Of a stretch of DNA of 64,000 nt, positions 54,241 through 64,000 are shown in pieces. This DNA is from Stomoxys calcitrans (Eukaryota > Arthropoda > Insecta > Diptera > Muscidae), in the NCBI RefSeq assembly GCF_963082655.1, contig NC_081555.1, positions 91,241,272 through 91,305,271 of the forward strand, written 5' to 3'. The first letter of the stretch is position 1. Every line of letters starts with the position of its first letter. The notes under the pieces were generated by a model, which was given only the letters and a program-made list of their open reading frames with translations, had not been told where the DNA came from and did no database searches. A program made the translations under genes and the position numbers.

Positions 54241-55338
54241 GTGGTTTTCAGGAATAAAAAGGTATTTCAGTAGTTCCCGTTGCTCTTTGAAGGACATCAC
54301 ATCGTGATCTCCTTCAGGAGATCAAGATGTGTAAACGGGACATAGATTTATATGGGACTTGTACCTCGACCTGGACTGGCTTGTTTTAATTGGTTGAAAG
54401 CTAGCGTGCTTTCGACAGACGGATAGATGGTCAGGGCTAGATCGACTATAAGTATTATGACGATTAAGAATATTTATACTAGACCATTATATTGAGTTAT
54501 TATATGAAATGTCCAAGTTATTATATGGAATGTCCCTATCCTATAAAAATTTATTTTTAATGAAAATTCCGCCGAAAGCTTGCTCGGAATTCGATTTAAT
54601 AGAAAATTTGGGAGAAATTTGATTTTTATGGAAAATATGTATCGTGTTGTTTCCCCCAAAAAGTTCATCATTTTCTCACGGTTCCACTGTGAACTATTTA
54701 CATGTTTGCTAAAGGGCATTAACGCACAAATCCTCCGACGATTTTTAAATCAAAATATCCATTTAAGCATATACAATGTCCATGAAATATTCTTCATAGA
54801 TTTTCAATTTATTTTTATCGTGATTTTTAATCGATGTAATGATTTCATTTTCAATGATTGTGAATTTGCTCAAGAAACGACCGCAAATGGTTTTTATTTT
54901 ATTATTTTCATGTGCAATTAACTTCCGCTATAGTTGGTTGGATGGATTTCAACAAGTTGTTGAAAAATGTTCGTGCCAAATTTTACTGATGAAAATTGCT
55001 TTCAATAAGCGTGTGATGTGTTCCGATGTGAACATTGAAGTGTGCTCAATCATCAGGGTAACTTAATTGCGATTATTGAAAGTCTCCTGAGAAAACAAAC
55101 TGGGCTATGCTTGAAGAAGGGTCACATTACGATTACATCATTTTGTCAAGAACTAAATATCAAAAATTTTGTACAAAAGTAAAATTTTAACGAAGGTTTT
55201 TTAAATAAAAAACAAAATAATGATGAAATTTTTTATTAAAAACTTTTTTATTTAAAAAAATTTGTTAACAAAAATTTAATTTTGAAAAGCTTTAATGAAA
55301 ATCCAATTTCGATGAATTTTTTTTATGGTAATATAATT
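54241..55338. other. AT-rich stretch with a family A remnant
   Basis: 54320-54480 carries decayed family A end motifs (GGTTGAAAGCTAGCGTGCTT, CAGACGGATAGATGG). The remainder is AT-rich, with open frames of 113 codons (54580-54921) and 75 codons (54839-55066) that overlap and show no domain or codon signature. I see no supported gene. Confidence 0.45.
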
Positions 55339-56166
55339 ATGACCCACCATCGTAGGGTAGGGGGTATATTCATTTAGTCATTCCGTTTGCAACACATCGA
55401 AATATCAATTTCCGACCCTACAAGGAATATATATTTCGGAACGTCGTAAATTCAAAGACGATTTGACGATTTCCGTGTGTCTGTCCGTCCGTCTGTTGTA
55501 ATCACTCTACAACCTTCAAACATTGAGATATTGGCCTGAAATTTGGCACAGATACGTTTTTTTGATGCACGCTGGTTAAGTTCTTGAACGGGCCAAATCG
55601 GACAAATTTCGATATAGTTGCTATATTGACCGATCTACCGATAATAAAGGGTCTAATGCCCATAAATGCTTTTTTTTATCCGATTTCACTGAAATTTGAA
55701 ACTGTGAGTAGTTTAAGGCTTCCCAACATCTGACCCAAATATTGTTTAGATCGGACTACATTTAGATATAGCTGCTATATAGACCGATCTGCCGATAAAG
55801 GGTCTAAAACCCATAAAAGCTTTATTTTTTAACCGATTTCGCTGAAATTTCAAACAATGAGTAATTTTGGGCCTCCCAACATGGGACCCAAATATGGTGG
55901 GTTATTTTAAGCCTCCCGACATCCGACGTTAATATGGTTCAGATCGGTTTAAATTTGGATATAGCTGCCAAAAAGACCAATATTTTATTCTACAAAAATG
56001 AACAGTGCTTTATATTTACTAGACCACTCAATGTCCATGCCGAATTTGGGTGCTTAAGTTATCTAGTTTTCACCGGATTGTGACGAAAGGGGGTTTATAT
56101 ATATATACCAGAGGTGATGGGTATCCAAAGTTTAGCCCGGCCGAACTTTATACTTTTTTACTTGTT
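55339..56166 (+). mobile_element. Family B tandem-repeat element, single copy
   Basis: It begins ACCCACCATCGTAGGGTAGG, has CATTCCGTTTGCAACACATC and GTCCGTCCGTCTGTTG, two to three modules (TAGATATAGCTGCTATATAG), and ends GTTTAGCCCGGCCGAACTTT before TTTTTACTTGTTT. It defines the ends of family B as an independent insertion. Confidence 0.8.
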
Positions 56167-56222
56167 TTTTTTTTTTCAAGCTTTAATGCCTGTTAGGATG
56201 AAGATAATTTCAGTTTTGCAAT

Positions 56223-56496
56223 TTTCGTTTGTTTCTCTTACGAGACAAGCTCAATGATCGGAGATTTTTTTGCAATGGAAAAGAAAAACCCGAGATCACC
56301 ACAAACACCAAGCACTATGTGACGCGTTTCGTCATTGATTAGAATAACTCATCGGCCATATTACGAGTTGAGTTATTCTAACCAAATGATGAAACGTGTC
56401 CCATAGTGGTTAGTGTGTTTGGTGATCTCTGGCTATCATTTCCCATTGCAAAAAAGCTCAGATCATTAAGCTCGTCTCGAAAGAGAAACGAAAGAA
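56223..56496. repeat. Foldback / inverted repeat, 128-bp arms, 17-bp loop
   Basis: Left arm 56223-56351 and right arm 56369-56496 are imperfect complements (TCTCTTACGAGACAAGCT with CTCGTCTCGAAAGAGA; TTAGAATAACTCA with TGAGTTATTCTAA). The loop is 56352-56368. No coding capacity. Confidence 0.82.
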
Positions 56497-56599
56497 GATG
56501 TTTTTTTTGGAAAAACTATTTTTTAACTAAAATACAATGAACAAAGATACGAAACTGATTAAATTTTCACATATTTCCGATTATTTACTACATGTAGTG

Positions 56600-59500
56600 A
56601 ATGGAAAATTCCGAAATCCTTTATTGTTTTCCATGCCTCTAAATTGGTTCATGTCTCCAACGCCTCCTCATCTTCGCCACATGCTATCACTTGCTGCACC
56701 GATTTTGCATAACTGAGCTCGTAATCCTGTGTCCCGTTATGATACCAAGAGCTATACTGACCTCCTTCTTACTTCCTTTCAATAAAAGCCTCGTCCTCTC
56801 ACGATCCGGATCACCCCATAGGAATGTTTCGCTGTTCCAAAGTGTTACATTCGCCCTTAACTCGTTCTGTGACGACCCGAAAGGTTTCGGGTTAACCAAG
56901 TTTATTTACGGCAGATCTCTGGCCTTCACAGCCAAAACGTCTGCTTTTTCATTCCCTCTTACTCCGTTGTGGCCTGGCATCCAAATGATGCGGATTGTGC
57001 CATCCTAATAAAAGGCGTTAATCTCCTTCTTAAATTGCAAGATTGTTCGTGATCTTACCGTCCTAGCTGTTATTACCCTTATGGCCTGTTAACTGTGCGT
57101 AAAGATGTTCACACTCGACGTCCTCGCGATAGCACCACACCACTTCACGCATACAGTGATCGCCCGGACCTCCGCCTGCAGGACCGTATTATGGTCAGGC
57201 AGTCTAAAACAGATCTCAATTCTTGGGTTCTCAATGTTGACCCCCAGGCCCACTCTTTGATCCATCCTTGTAACATGATCTTCCAGATAGCAATTCTAGA
57301 GTTCCGTCAATCCAAGACTGTGCCGATGGCATCAGTGCCTCGCATTCGACCTGAAGTGTGTTCTCAGGTATCCGATCGGAAACCTCTTCCCTTCCTTTCA
57401 GGTTTCCTATCGTTGCCTTCATTATACCGCGATGGTATGAGCTGCTCCCATCCTCAATCCATTCTCCCATCCCCTTAAGACTCATAGCCGCGGCTGCCTC
57501 ACACTTAATCTGCATGTCAATAGGTCGGATATCTAGAATAGTCTTCAGTGGCCTAGTGGGCGTGGGCGTGGGCCAAGACAACATGTTCTCTGAACCTGTG
57601 GTATGGTCCTTATGTTGCACTTTTTCTCCATAGCAGTCCACCAAACTACTGAAGCGTAAGTAAGTATTGGTTAATCACGCTCCTGTAAAGCCAGTGGATT
57701 ATTATCGGATTCAGACCCCATTTCGAGCCTTCGGCCCGTCTACATAGTGCCCAACATCTGTGAGCCTTTCAGTACGCTTCTGAATATGACACTTCCAATT
57801 CAGTTTCCTATCCAAGATCAGATATTGAATCGTTTTGTTGAGGAAACTTGGTTCGTCGAATTGGCCCACCTTCGTCTTCCTCGTAAACAGGCATATTTCA
57901 GTCTTCTCTGGTTTAACATTGAGACCCCAGGGTCTAACCTAGTCATGTGTTATATACAAGACCTTTTTGGCCCTGCATAGCTGGTTCGGATCCTAACCCC
58001 TAGAAAGTATAATAAAATCGTCTGCATAGCAGATGAGTTAAAATCCCTCCTTAGTCAGCATCCATCCAGCATCCAAATCCCTCCTCAGTCACTATATATG
58101 GTGGTCACCCAATGGAGTGGCGATCAAATACCCCCCTGTGGCGTGCCTTGTGCCACTTTCTCCCTTATATTTATGTCATGGGACAATTAATTTATCCACC
58201 TGTTCCTTAGCATATGTTTTATCCAGTTTCTAAGGACCCGGTCCATCCGTTACTGGTCTAAGGATTGGATCAATATGTCGGTCCGCAGATTGTTAAAAGC
58301 CCCCTCTATGTCAATGCTGGGTGTACATTTTGGCATCGAATGATTCTTCTATTCTATGCACAACCTTGTGCAGGGACGCGCTGTTTGTATTTGAGCAGTT
58401 CGCTGGATGTCTTACTCTTTATCGTGGTATCCACAATACGTTTCATGGTTTTGAGTAGAAAGGATGTAAGGCTTATAGGTCTGTAGGCCTTTGGTGTCGC
58501 ATAAATTGCCTTGCCGGGCATGGGTATAAAAACCATCCTTACCTCCTTCCAGCCTTTCGGAGCATATGCAAGTTTATGGCACGCTATGAAAGCACAGGCC
58601 AGATAGTCCGCCTTCTTCTGTAGTTATGCCGGAAATATTCTATCAGGTCCGGGTAACTTTAATGGTTTGAAGCTCCTCAAGGCTTCCTTGACCAAAATTC
58701 CGTTATCGTATATATTCTATCAACCTCATTATACCAAGATTGCGGTGCCCCAACATTTCCTTGGATGTCTCTGATCTCACTCCCATGTCGTCTACAAACG
58801 TTTCATTTAAGACATGGGTTTTTGAGAGAAACTTTTTCATCTTGGCGGCGACATGTTCGCATGAAAGCTTGCAGGAGACACGTTTTGCCGCTCTGGTAAT
58901 TTTATTTTATTCCTTGAGCCGTGTGTAGTACACATTCCAGTAAACTTCAATTTTTTTACGACGAGCTGTGTGTATAACGTCTGCGGACCTCTTTCCCAAT
59001 GTTGCGAATCTCCCCGGTCATCCAGGGTTTTTCTTGGACTGATTTCCTTTCTCGAAGAGGACAACTATCTTCGAAAGACTCCACTAATGCAGGCGTAACC
59101 CTGTTGACATTTTCGTCAATGTCTTCTATGCTTGGACAATCTAAATTATCTTGGCTAAGTCTTCTCCAGAGTAGTCTTCCGAATTTTGTCCATTTTGTTT
59201 TCAACTTATTCCGGAAGCTTATCGGATTCGGCGATGGCCATTCTAAACCTAATGTAGCGATGGTCAGAGAAAGAGTGTTCCATGGAGACCCTCCAATCCT
59301 GAACCTCATCGTTTAGATTTTCCCAACATATCGTCACATCTAAAAACAAAGGTAGCGTAGTTTCCAACATTATTTGTTATAAGGTCGTTAGTATTCAAGA
59401 ATTCTGCTAGGGCCTGGCTCTGATTATTAGTGTTGGTACTACCTCACGAAATGTGGTGAGAGTTCGGATCGTACCCTATTAGTACCTCGCTTCCTGTCTG

Positions 59501-62010
59501 TTTTGCTTTCCTCGCCAGTCGTGGAAGCTCCGACGTGGGTGGCGCTGGAGTCGGTCGGAGAGTCGAAAGGCAGATAAAGTGATGCCAGGTATGCTCCACC
59601 CTCTCCCTGTCTCACCACTGTTGCATCCGACGTTGACAACTCTGGGGAAAATATATATTTCAGATGAACCGGACCCGTTCCGCTGCGCCTTCTTGTTTTC
59701 CTTATATGGAACAAAATTATCCTTTGAATATTTATTTTCGACAATTAAAGAACTTTTAATGAAATATCATGTTACGAAAATAGTACATGCATATCGCTTG
59801 ACTAGCAGTATAACCATATAAGTGCCTTTATCTGAATCCCATTTGGTCTTTATTGGATTATGAATTTTACTCGGATGAATTGGATTGTTAAAAGACTTTA
59901 TTTCAGCCCAATATTCTCGTGATGTCCGATTTAGGGGTGTTTTCGGGGGTGAGGTGGTGCCCCAGACACTTGGCCCTGAAAATAAATCAGCATCATGCTC
60001 TTCTCTCAAATACCATTTATATAAACCCCAAATTGCCATTGGTTTAAGGAGAGTTTATAGGGTGAGGCGTCCCCCAAACACTTGACCCCAAAATTGGTTA
60101 TAAAATTTGTTTTCTAATCTGAAATATCTTTCATTTAAACCACATATTGGTATGGTCGGTAAATTTTTACCCTTTGGGGGGTGTTTTGGGGAAGGGGCGG
60201 TGCCCCAAAATCATGGTCCCACATTGTGCCAAATACCATTATTTGAGCCCCATATTGCGATGGTCAGTAAATAATCGTTTTTTGTGGGGTATTTTGGGAA
60301 AGGGGAAGACCCTCAGAAAATTGTGGATATCAACTCCCCAATACCTTTCATTTGAGCCCCACATCGATTTAGGGGTGTTTTGGGGTGTGGTGTTGTCCCC
60401 CAAACATTTAGCCCCGAAAATATATCAGCATCTCTATTCTTATATATCGATACATCATTTATTTGAAGCTCATATTGTCATTGGCCTCGAAATTGGATTC
60501 AAATTCGTTTTCTCATCTCAAATACCTTTCATTTAAACCCCTTATTGCAAATGTCAGCAAATATGTCCGGTTTGGGGTATGGACCCTAAAAGCTATCAGT
60601 ATCGAGCTCTACTGTCTTGAAGACCCAAATGGTCTTGGCGAGCTAATACGTCCTACTTGGGGGATTTTTATGGTGTTGGGACGTCTCCTAGACAGTTGGT
60701 CCCAAATATTGTTATCAGATTCGTGGTCTACTCCCAAATACCTTTCATTTGAGACCCATGTTTCCATAGACATGACCAGTTTGAGGGATGGGGCGGCAAC
60801 TCAGTGGCTCGTCCTTGAAAATATATATCAGATTCGTGTCCCACTCTAAAAAAATTTTTATTTGAGCCCCATATTGCAATGGTCATCAAATACTTCTTAT
60901 TAGGGTGATGTTATGGGGGTGGGGTGGCCCCATAGAAACTTTTTCTCGAATATTGATATGAGATTCAAGCCTAACTCCCAAAGACCTTTCATTTGAGCCC
61001 CATATGTATATGGTCGTAAATTTGTCCTCTTTGGGCCATGTTTTTGAGGAGGGTCGGTCCCCCAAACACTTGTTCCCACATCTGGATATCAGATTCGTAT
61101 TCTACACTCAAATAGCTTTTATTTAAGCCACATATTCCCATGGTTAGTAAATAAGTCCTGTTTGGGGGGTGTTTTGGGGAAGGGGTGGACCACCAGAAAC
61201 TTGGTCTCACATTTGGATATCAGATTCGCATTCTACTCGCAAATACTTTTCATATGAGTCCCATATTGCCATGGTCGGTAAATATATCCGGTTTAGGGAT
61301 GTTTTGGGGATTGGGGTGGTCCCCCAAACACTTGGTCTGACAGTTGGATATCAGATCATTTTTTAATCTTAAACACCTTTCGTTTGAGTACCATATTGTC
61401 GTGATTGGTCTATGTATATATTTGGTAGGTTTTGGGGGTGGGGCGGTCCTCTTAGGTACCCTATCCAAAATTTTGACACCAAATTTTTGTTTTTACGTTA
61501 CTATAAAAGAGAACACAAAATTTCGCTTATATCGCACCACCCATCTCTGAAATCTGGCGTTTCTGAAAATTATGGTAAGGGGGAGGGTCCGTCCCCCCTT
61601 CAGATATAAAAAATGCAGTACCCTATTTTCACCACGGGATCATTATACACCATCTGTGAAAATTCCAAGAAAATAACGCAGGCCTTGGCCGAGTACCAGT
61701 GTTAGCATAAAATAATTGGTAGTTAATTTGATCCAGTCCAGAAGCTTTGTTTCGGATCGCCCATGTCTCCTGATTTTAGGCAATATGAATTTTGCCCGTG
61801 CTGATTTTCTCGTCTCGCTCCGGTGGAGGTTTATCTGGATAACCTCAATCATTGCTCTTCCAGTAAATGGGCTTCTTGGAAGTGGGTAATGGTCTCATCG
61901 TCTGCTCCCTGTTCTTTAGACTGCATTGACTTTCCTGTCACTGCACTGCCTGATGTCATCGTATTATGTTCTTTGCCTACTTTAGTCTTCCGAATCTTTA
62001 TAAATTAATT
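56600..62010 (-). mobile_element. RNase H-type LINE, minus strand, interrupted by a family G element
   Basis: Reading leftward on the minus strand: a linker-repeat unit (61860-62010), endonuclease start (VIQINLHRSETRKSARAKFI, about 61790-61850), the family G insertion, then endonuclease (VVRQGEGGAYLASLYLPFDS, 59450-59650), the SIEDIDENVNRVTPALVESF region (about 59100), RT (PISLTSFLLKTMKRIVDTTI, 58440-58480; RT core to about 58050), RNase H (SCYKDGSK near 57240; IRIIWMPGHNG near 56960), and a C-terminal part to about 56640. ORF1 is absent. Multiple stops and indels make it inactive. Confidence 0.82.
59658..61670 (+). mobile_element. Family G element inserted in LINE endonuclease
   Basis: It starts ATGAACCGGACCCGTTCCGC and has unit phrases ATTTGAGCCCCATAT spaced about 130 bp apart (60990, 61120, 61251, 61381) and TTTTGGGGxTGGGGxGG. 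It ends near CATCTGTGAAAATTCCAAGA. LINE homology stops at 59655 and resumes at about 61675 (CCTTGGCCGAGTACCAGTGT). Confidence 0.8.
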
Positions 62011-62129
62011 TTAACTCACTGTGTAGCTTCTCAATGATTCTTTTACAATTTTATATGAGTTATTGGGATCCTTGAAAGTATTGATTTTCATTCTTTTCTT
62101 TTAATTTATATTTTATTTTTAAATTAAAA

Positions 62130-63217
62130 AACAAGTAAGAGCGTGCTAAATTCGGCCGGGACGAATCTTATATACCCTCCACCATGGTCGCATCTGTCGA
62201 GTTCTTTGCGCAGTATCTGTTTTTAGGCAAACAAAGTATAATGAATAAGGACGGAGGAGCAGCTATATCAAGTTATAGTCCGATTCGGGGCTCAAGAAGC
62301 GAAATCGGGAGATCGGTTTATATGGGAGCTGTATCAAGCTATAGATCGATTCTGACCATATTGCACACGTGTGTTGAAGGCCATGGGAGGAGCCGTTGTA
62401 CACAAATTGTGCCAAATCGGATGAGAATTGCGCTCTCTAGAGGCTCAAGTAGTTAAGACCCAAGATCGGTTTATATGACAGTTATATCAGGTTATGGACC
62501 GATTAGGACCATACTTCGCACAGATGTTGGAAGTGATATCAAAACACTATGTGCAAAATTACAATCAAATCGGACGAGAATTGCGTCCTCTAGAGGCTCA
62601 AGAAATCAAGACCCAAGATCGGTTTATATGGCAGCTATATCAGGTTATGAACCGATTAGGACCATCCTTCGCACAGATGTTGCAAGTGATATCAAAACAC
62701 TATGTGCAAAATTTCAGTAAAATCGGACGAGAATTGCGCCCTCTAGAGGTTCAAGAAGTCAAAACCCAAGATCGGTTTATATGGCAGCTATATCAAGTTA
62801 TAGACGGATTTGAAGAATTATAGAGCACAGTTGTTGGAAGTGATATCAAAACACTATGTGCAAAATTTCAGTCAAATCGGACCAGAATTGCGCCCTCTAG
62901 AGGCTGAAGAAGTCAAGACCCACGATCGGTTTGTATGGCAGCTATATCAAAACATGGACGGATTTGGCCTATTTACAATCACAACCGACCTACACTAATA
63001 AGAAGTATTTGTGGAAAATTTCGAGCGGCTAGCTCTACTCCTTTAAAAGTTAGCGTACTTTCAACAGACAGACGGACGGACATGACTAGTTCGACTTAAA
63101 ATGTCACGACGATCAAGAATATATATACCTTATGGGGTCTTAGACGCATATTTCGAGGTGTTACAAACACATTGACAAAATTAGTATACCCCCATCCTAT
63201 GGTGGAGGGTATAAAAA
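62130..63217 (+). mobile_element. Family A tandem-repeat element, well preserved
   Basis: It starts AACAAGTAAGAGCGTGCTAA with TTCGGCCGGGACGAA and TATACCCTCCACCATGG. Modules at 62423, 62576, 62729 and 62882 are 153 bp apart. It ends CCATCCTATGGTGGAGGGTA followed by TAAAAAAC. Confidence 0.87.
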
Positions 63218-64000
63218 ACCTAACAACTCAAACTCAAACATGAGAGTAGTTCAATGTAATTTGTTCAAATCGGCGCCATGTGGCTGCGAATTATATAATG
63301 CAAATAAATAAATTTTTTTATGGACCTCAAATTTCTTCAAATTGTGTATGAGATGGATAATTCCAGCTCTTTTATCCATACTCACAAATTTTAAATATCT
63401 TTAAAAAAAAAATTGGGCTTCCTAGGTTCACTTCTATAAAAATTCACATTTGTTATATGAAATACAAAGTTCATCAATCACACCTACTTGTAGATGGATG
63501 AACATGTAGATAGCATACCAGCAAATTGAAATGCCTTAAAAAAGTTATTTATGTTTCTTCTCAATTTCTAAACAAAAACATCACTTGCATCTTGAAGAAA
63601 TAAACATATTGCAAAGATAATATACATACACACAAAATATTCTAACAGATTTTCAATTTGGAAATATGCAAAAAAAAAACATTCTAAGCGCCCGCACTGG
63701 TGGTTGCTCCCCTCTTTCAAAATCATCACTTGCATATTTATGTAGTTATAATAAAATGAAGAGATTTTCAAAATAAGTAATAAATTAAAAATCAGATAAA
63801 CAATTTCATTGAATTTATTATTACTTAAGAGTCAATACATATGTCAATTATCGGCTCATGGGTGGCAAAGCACACAGCATTCGCATATGAAAATATTCAA
63901 ATCCGAATTTTGTGGCATTTGAATTCTAAACCAATTGGAATAAATAAAATATTGCGCTAGAACTTAGAAAATAGAAATAATCTATAAATACTGAAAAGTT
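63218..64000. other. Unassigned AT-rich sequence at right edge
   Basis: No gene, repeat or RNA recognised. Open frames here are 67 codons or less. Confidence 0.4.

Noticed and set aside
54580..55066. Two overlapping AT-rich frames (113 and 75 codons)
   Set aside because: Composition is Phe/Ile/Asn-rich as expected from AT-rich DNA; no domain, splice or codon evidence.
62475..62823. Overlapping 80-110 codon frames in family A elements (also 4222-4811, 21049-21495, 37603-37812)
   Set aside because: The 153-bp module is divisible by three, so any open frame continues through successive units. Two overlapping frames are open at once and there is no start context or conserved domain.

Overview
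The window looks like repeat-rich nuclear DNA of a higher fly, most likely a calyptrate/muscoid dipteran. The reasons are short 59-63 bp introns in one gene beside an 18.4 kb transposon-filled intron in another, fly-type initiator-like motifs, several non-LTR retrotransposon clades, tRNA-derived SINEs, mariner, Tc1 and hAT miniature elements, and large families of palindrome-ended interspersed repeats. There are no operons, ribosome binding sites or CRISPR arrays. Species assignment is inference. Most of the window is transposon-derived, and most long open frames are repeat artefacts.

Host genes, all on +. (1) The 3' part of a membrane fatty acid hydroxylase / sterol desaturase gene: exons 935-1110, 19513-19979 and 20061-20205. 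All three histidine boxes are present and the 5' exons lie off the left edge. (2) A single-exon gene, 29386-30582, for a secreted, Thr/Asn-rich, single-pass membrane protein of 398 aa. Its TGA stop is followed by C and by a coding-like in-frame extension to 30732, so it is a strong stop-readthrough candidate. (3) A three-exon, 123-aa divergent paralogue of V-ATPase subunit F (36078-36571). (4) A possible first coding exon (46687-46848), present again at 48978-49139 because a 2,291 bp block is duplicated in tandem.

Layout. 1-20,500: hydroxylase gene, whose large intron holds SINEs, miniature elements, an RTE-like endonuclease fragment split by a hAT element with an expanded 18-bp minisatellite, a GGGG-rich 130-bp-unit element, and two inverted tandem-repeat elements flanking a mariner remnant. 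20,500-28,400: a tandem-repeat element, a nearly full-length but broken LINE with an RNase H domain, and further remnants. 28,400-31,480: the readthrough-candidate gene. 31,490-35,950: RTE-like and RNase H-type LINE fragments and tandem-repeat elements. 35,950-36,590: the V-ATPase F paralogue. 36,590-45,400: nested tandem-repeat elements, SINEs and a long foldback element. 45,036-49,617: the tandem duplication. 49,600-56,500: a GGGG-rich element, a LINE hairpin, LINE endonuclease remnants, an AT-rich stretch and a foldback. 56,600-62,010: a minus-strand LINE interrupted by a GGGG-rich element. 62,130-64,000: one more tandem-repeat element and AT-rich sequence.

The most notable system-level observation is that four diverged interspersed families (called A-D here) share an internal module of the same 153-bp length. 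In families A-C one end carries a GC-rich palindrome (TTCGGCCGGGCCGAA type); the opposite end of most copies carries GTCCGTC-type microsatellites and a TATACCC motif. They look like one superfamily of non-autonomous elements. The two best gene-level leads are the readthrough candidate and the tandem-duplicated first exon beside a long palindrome.
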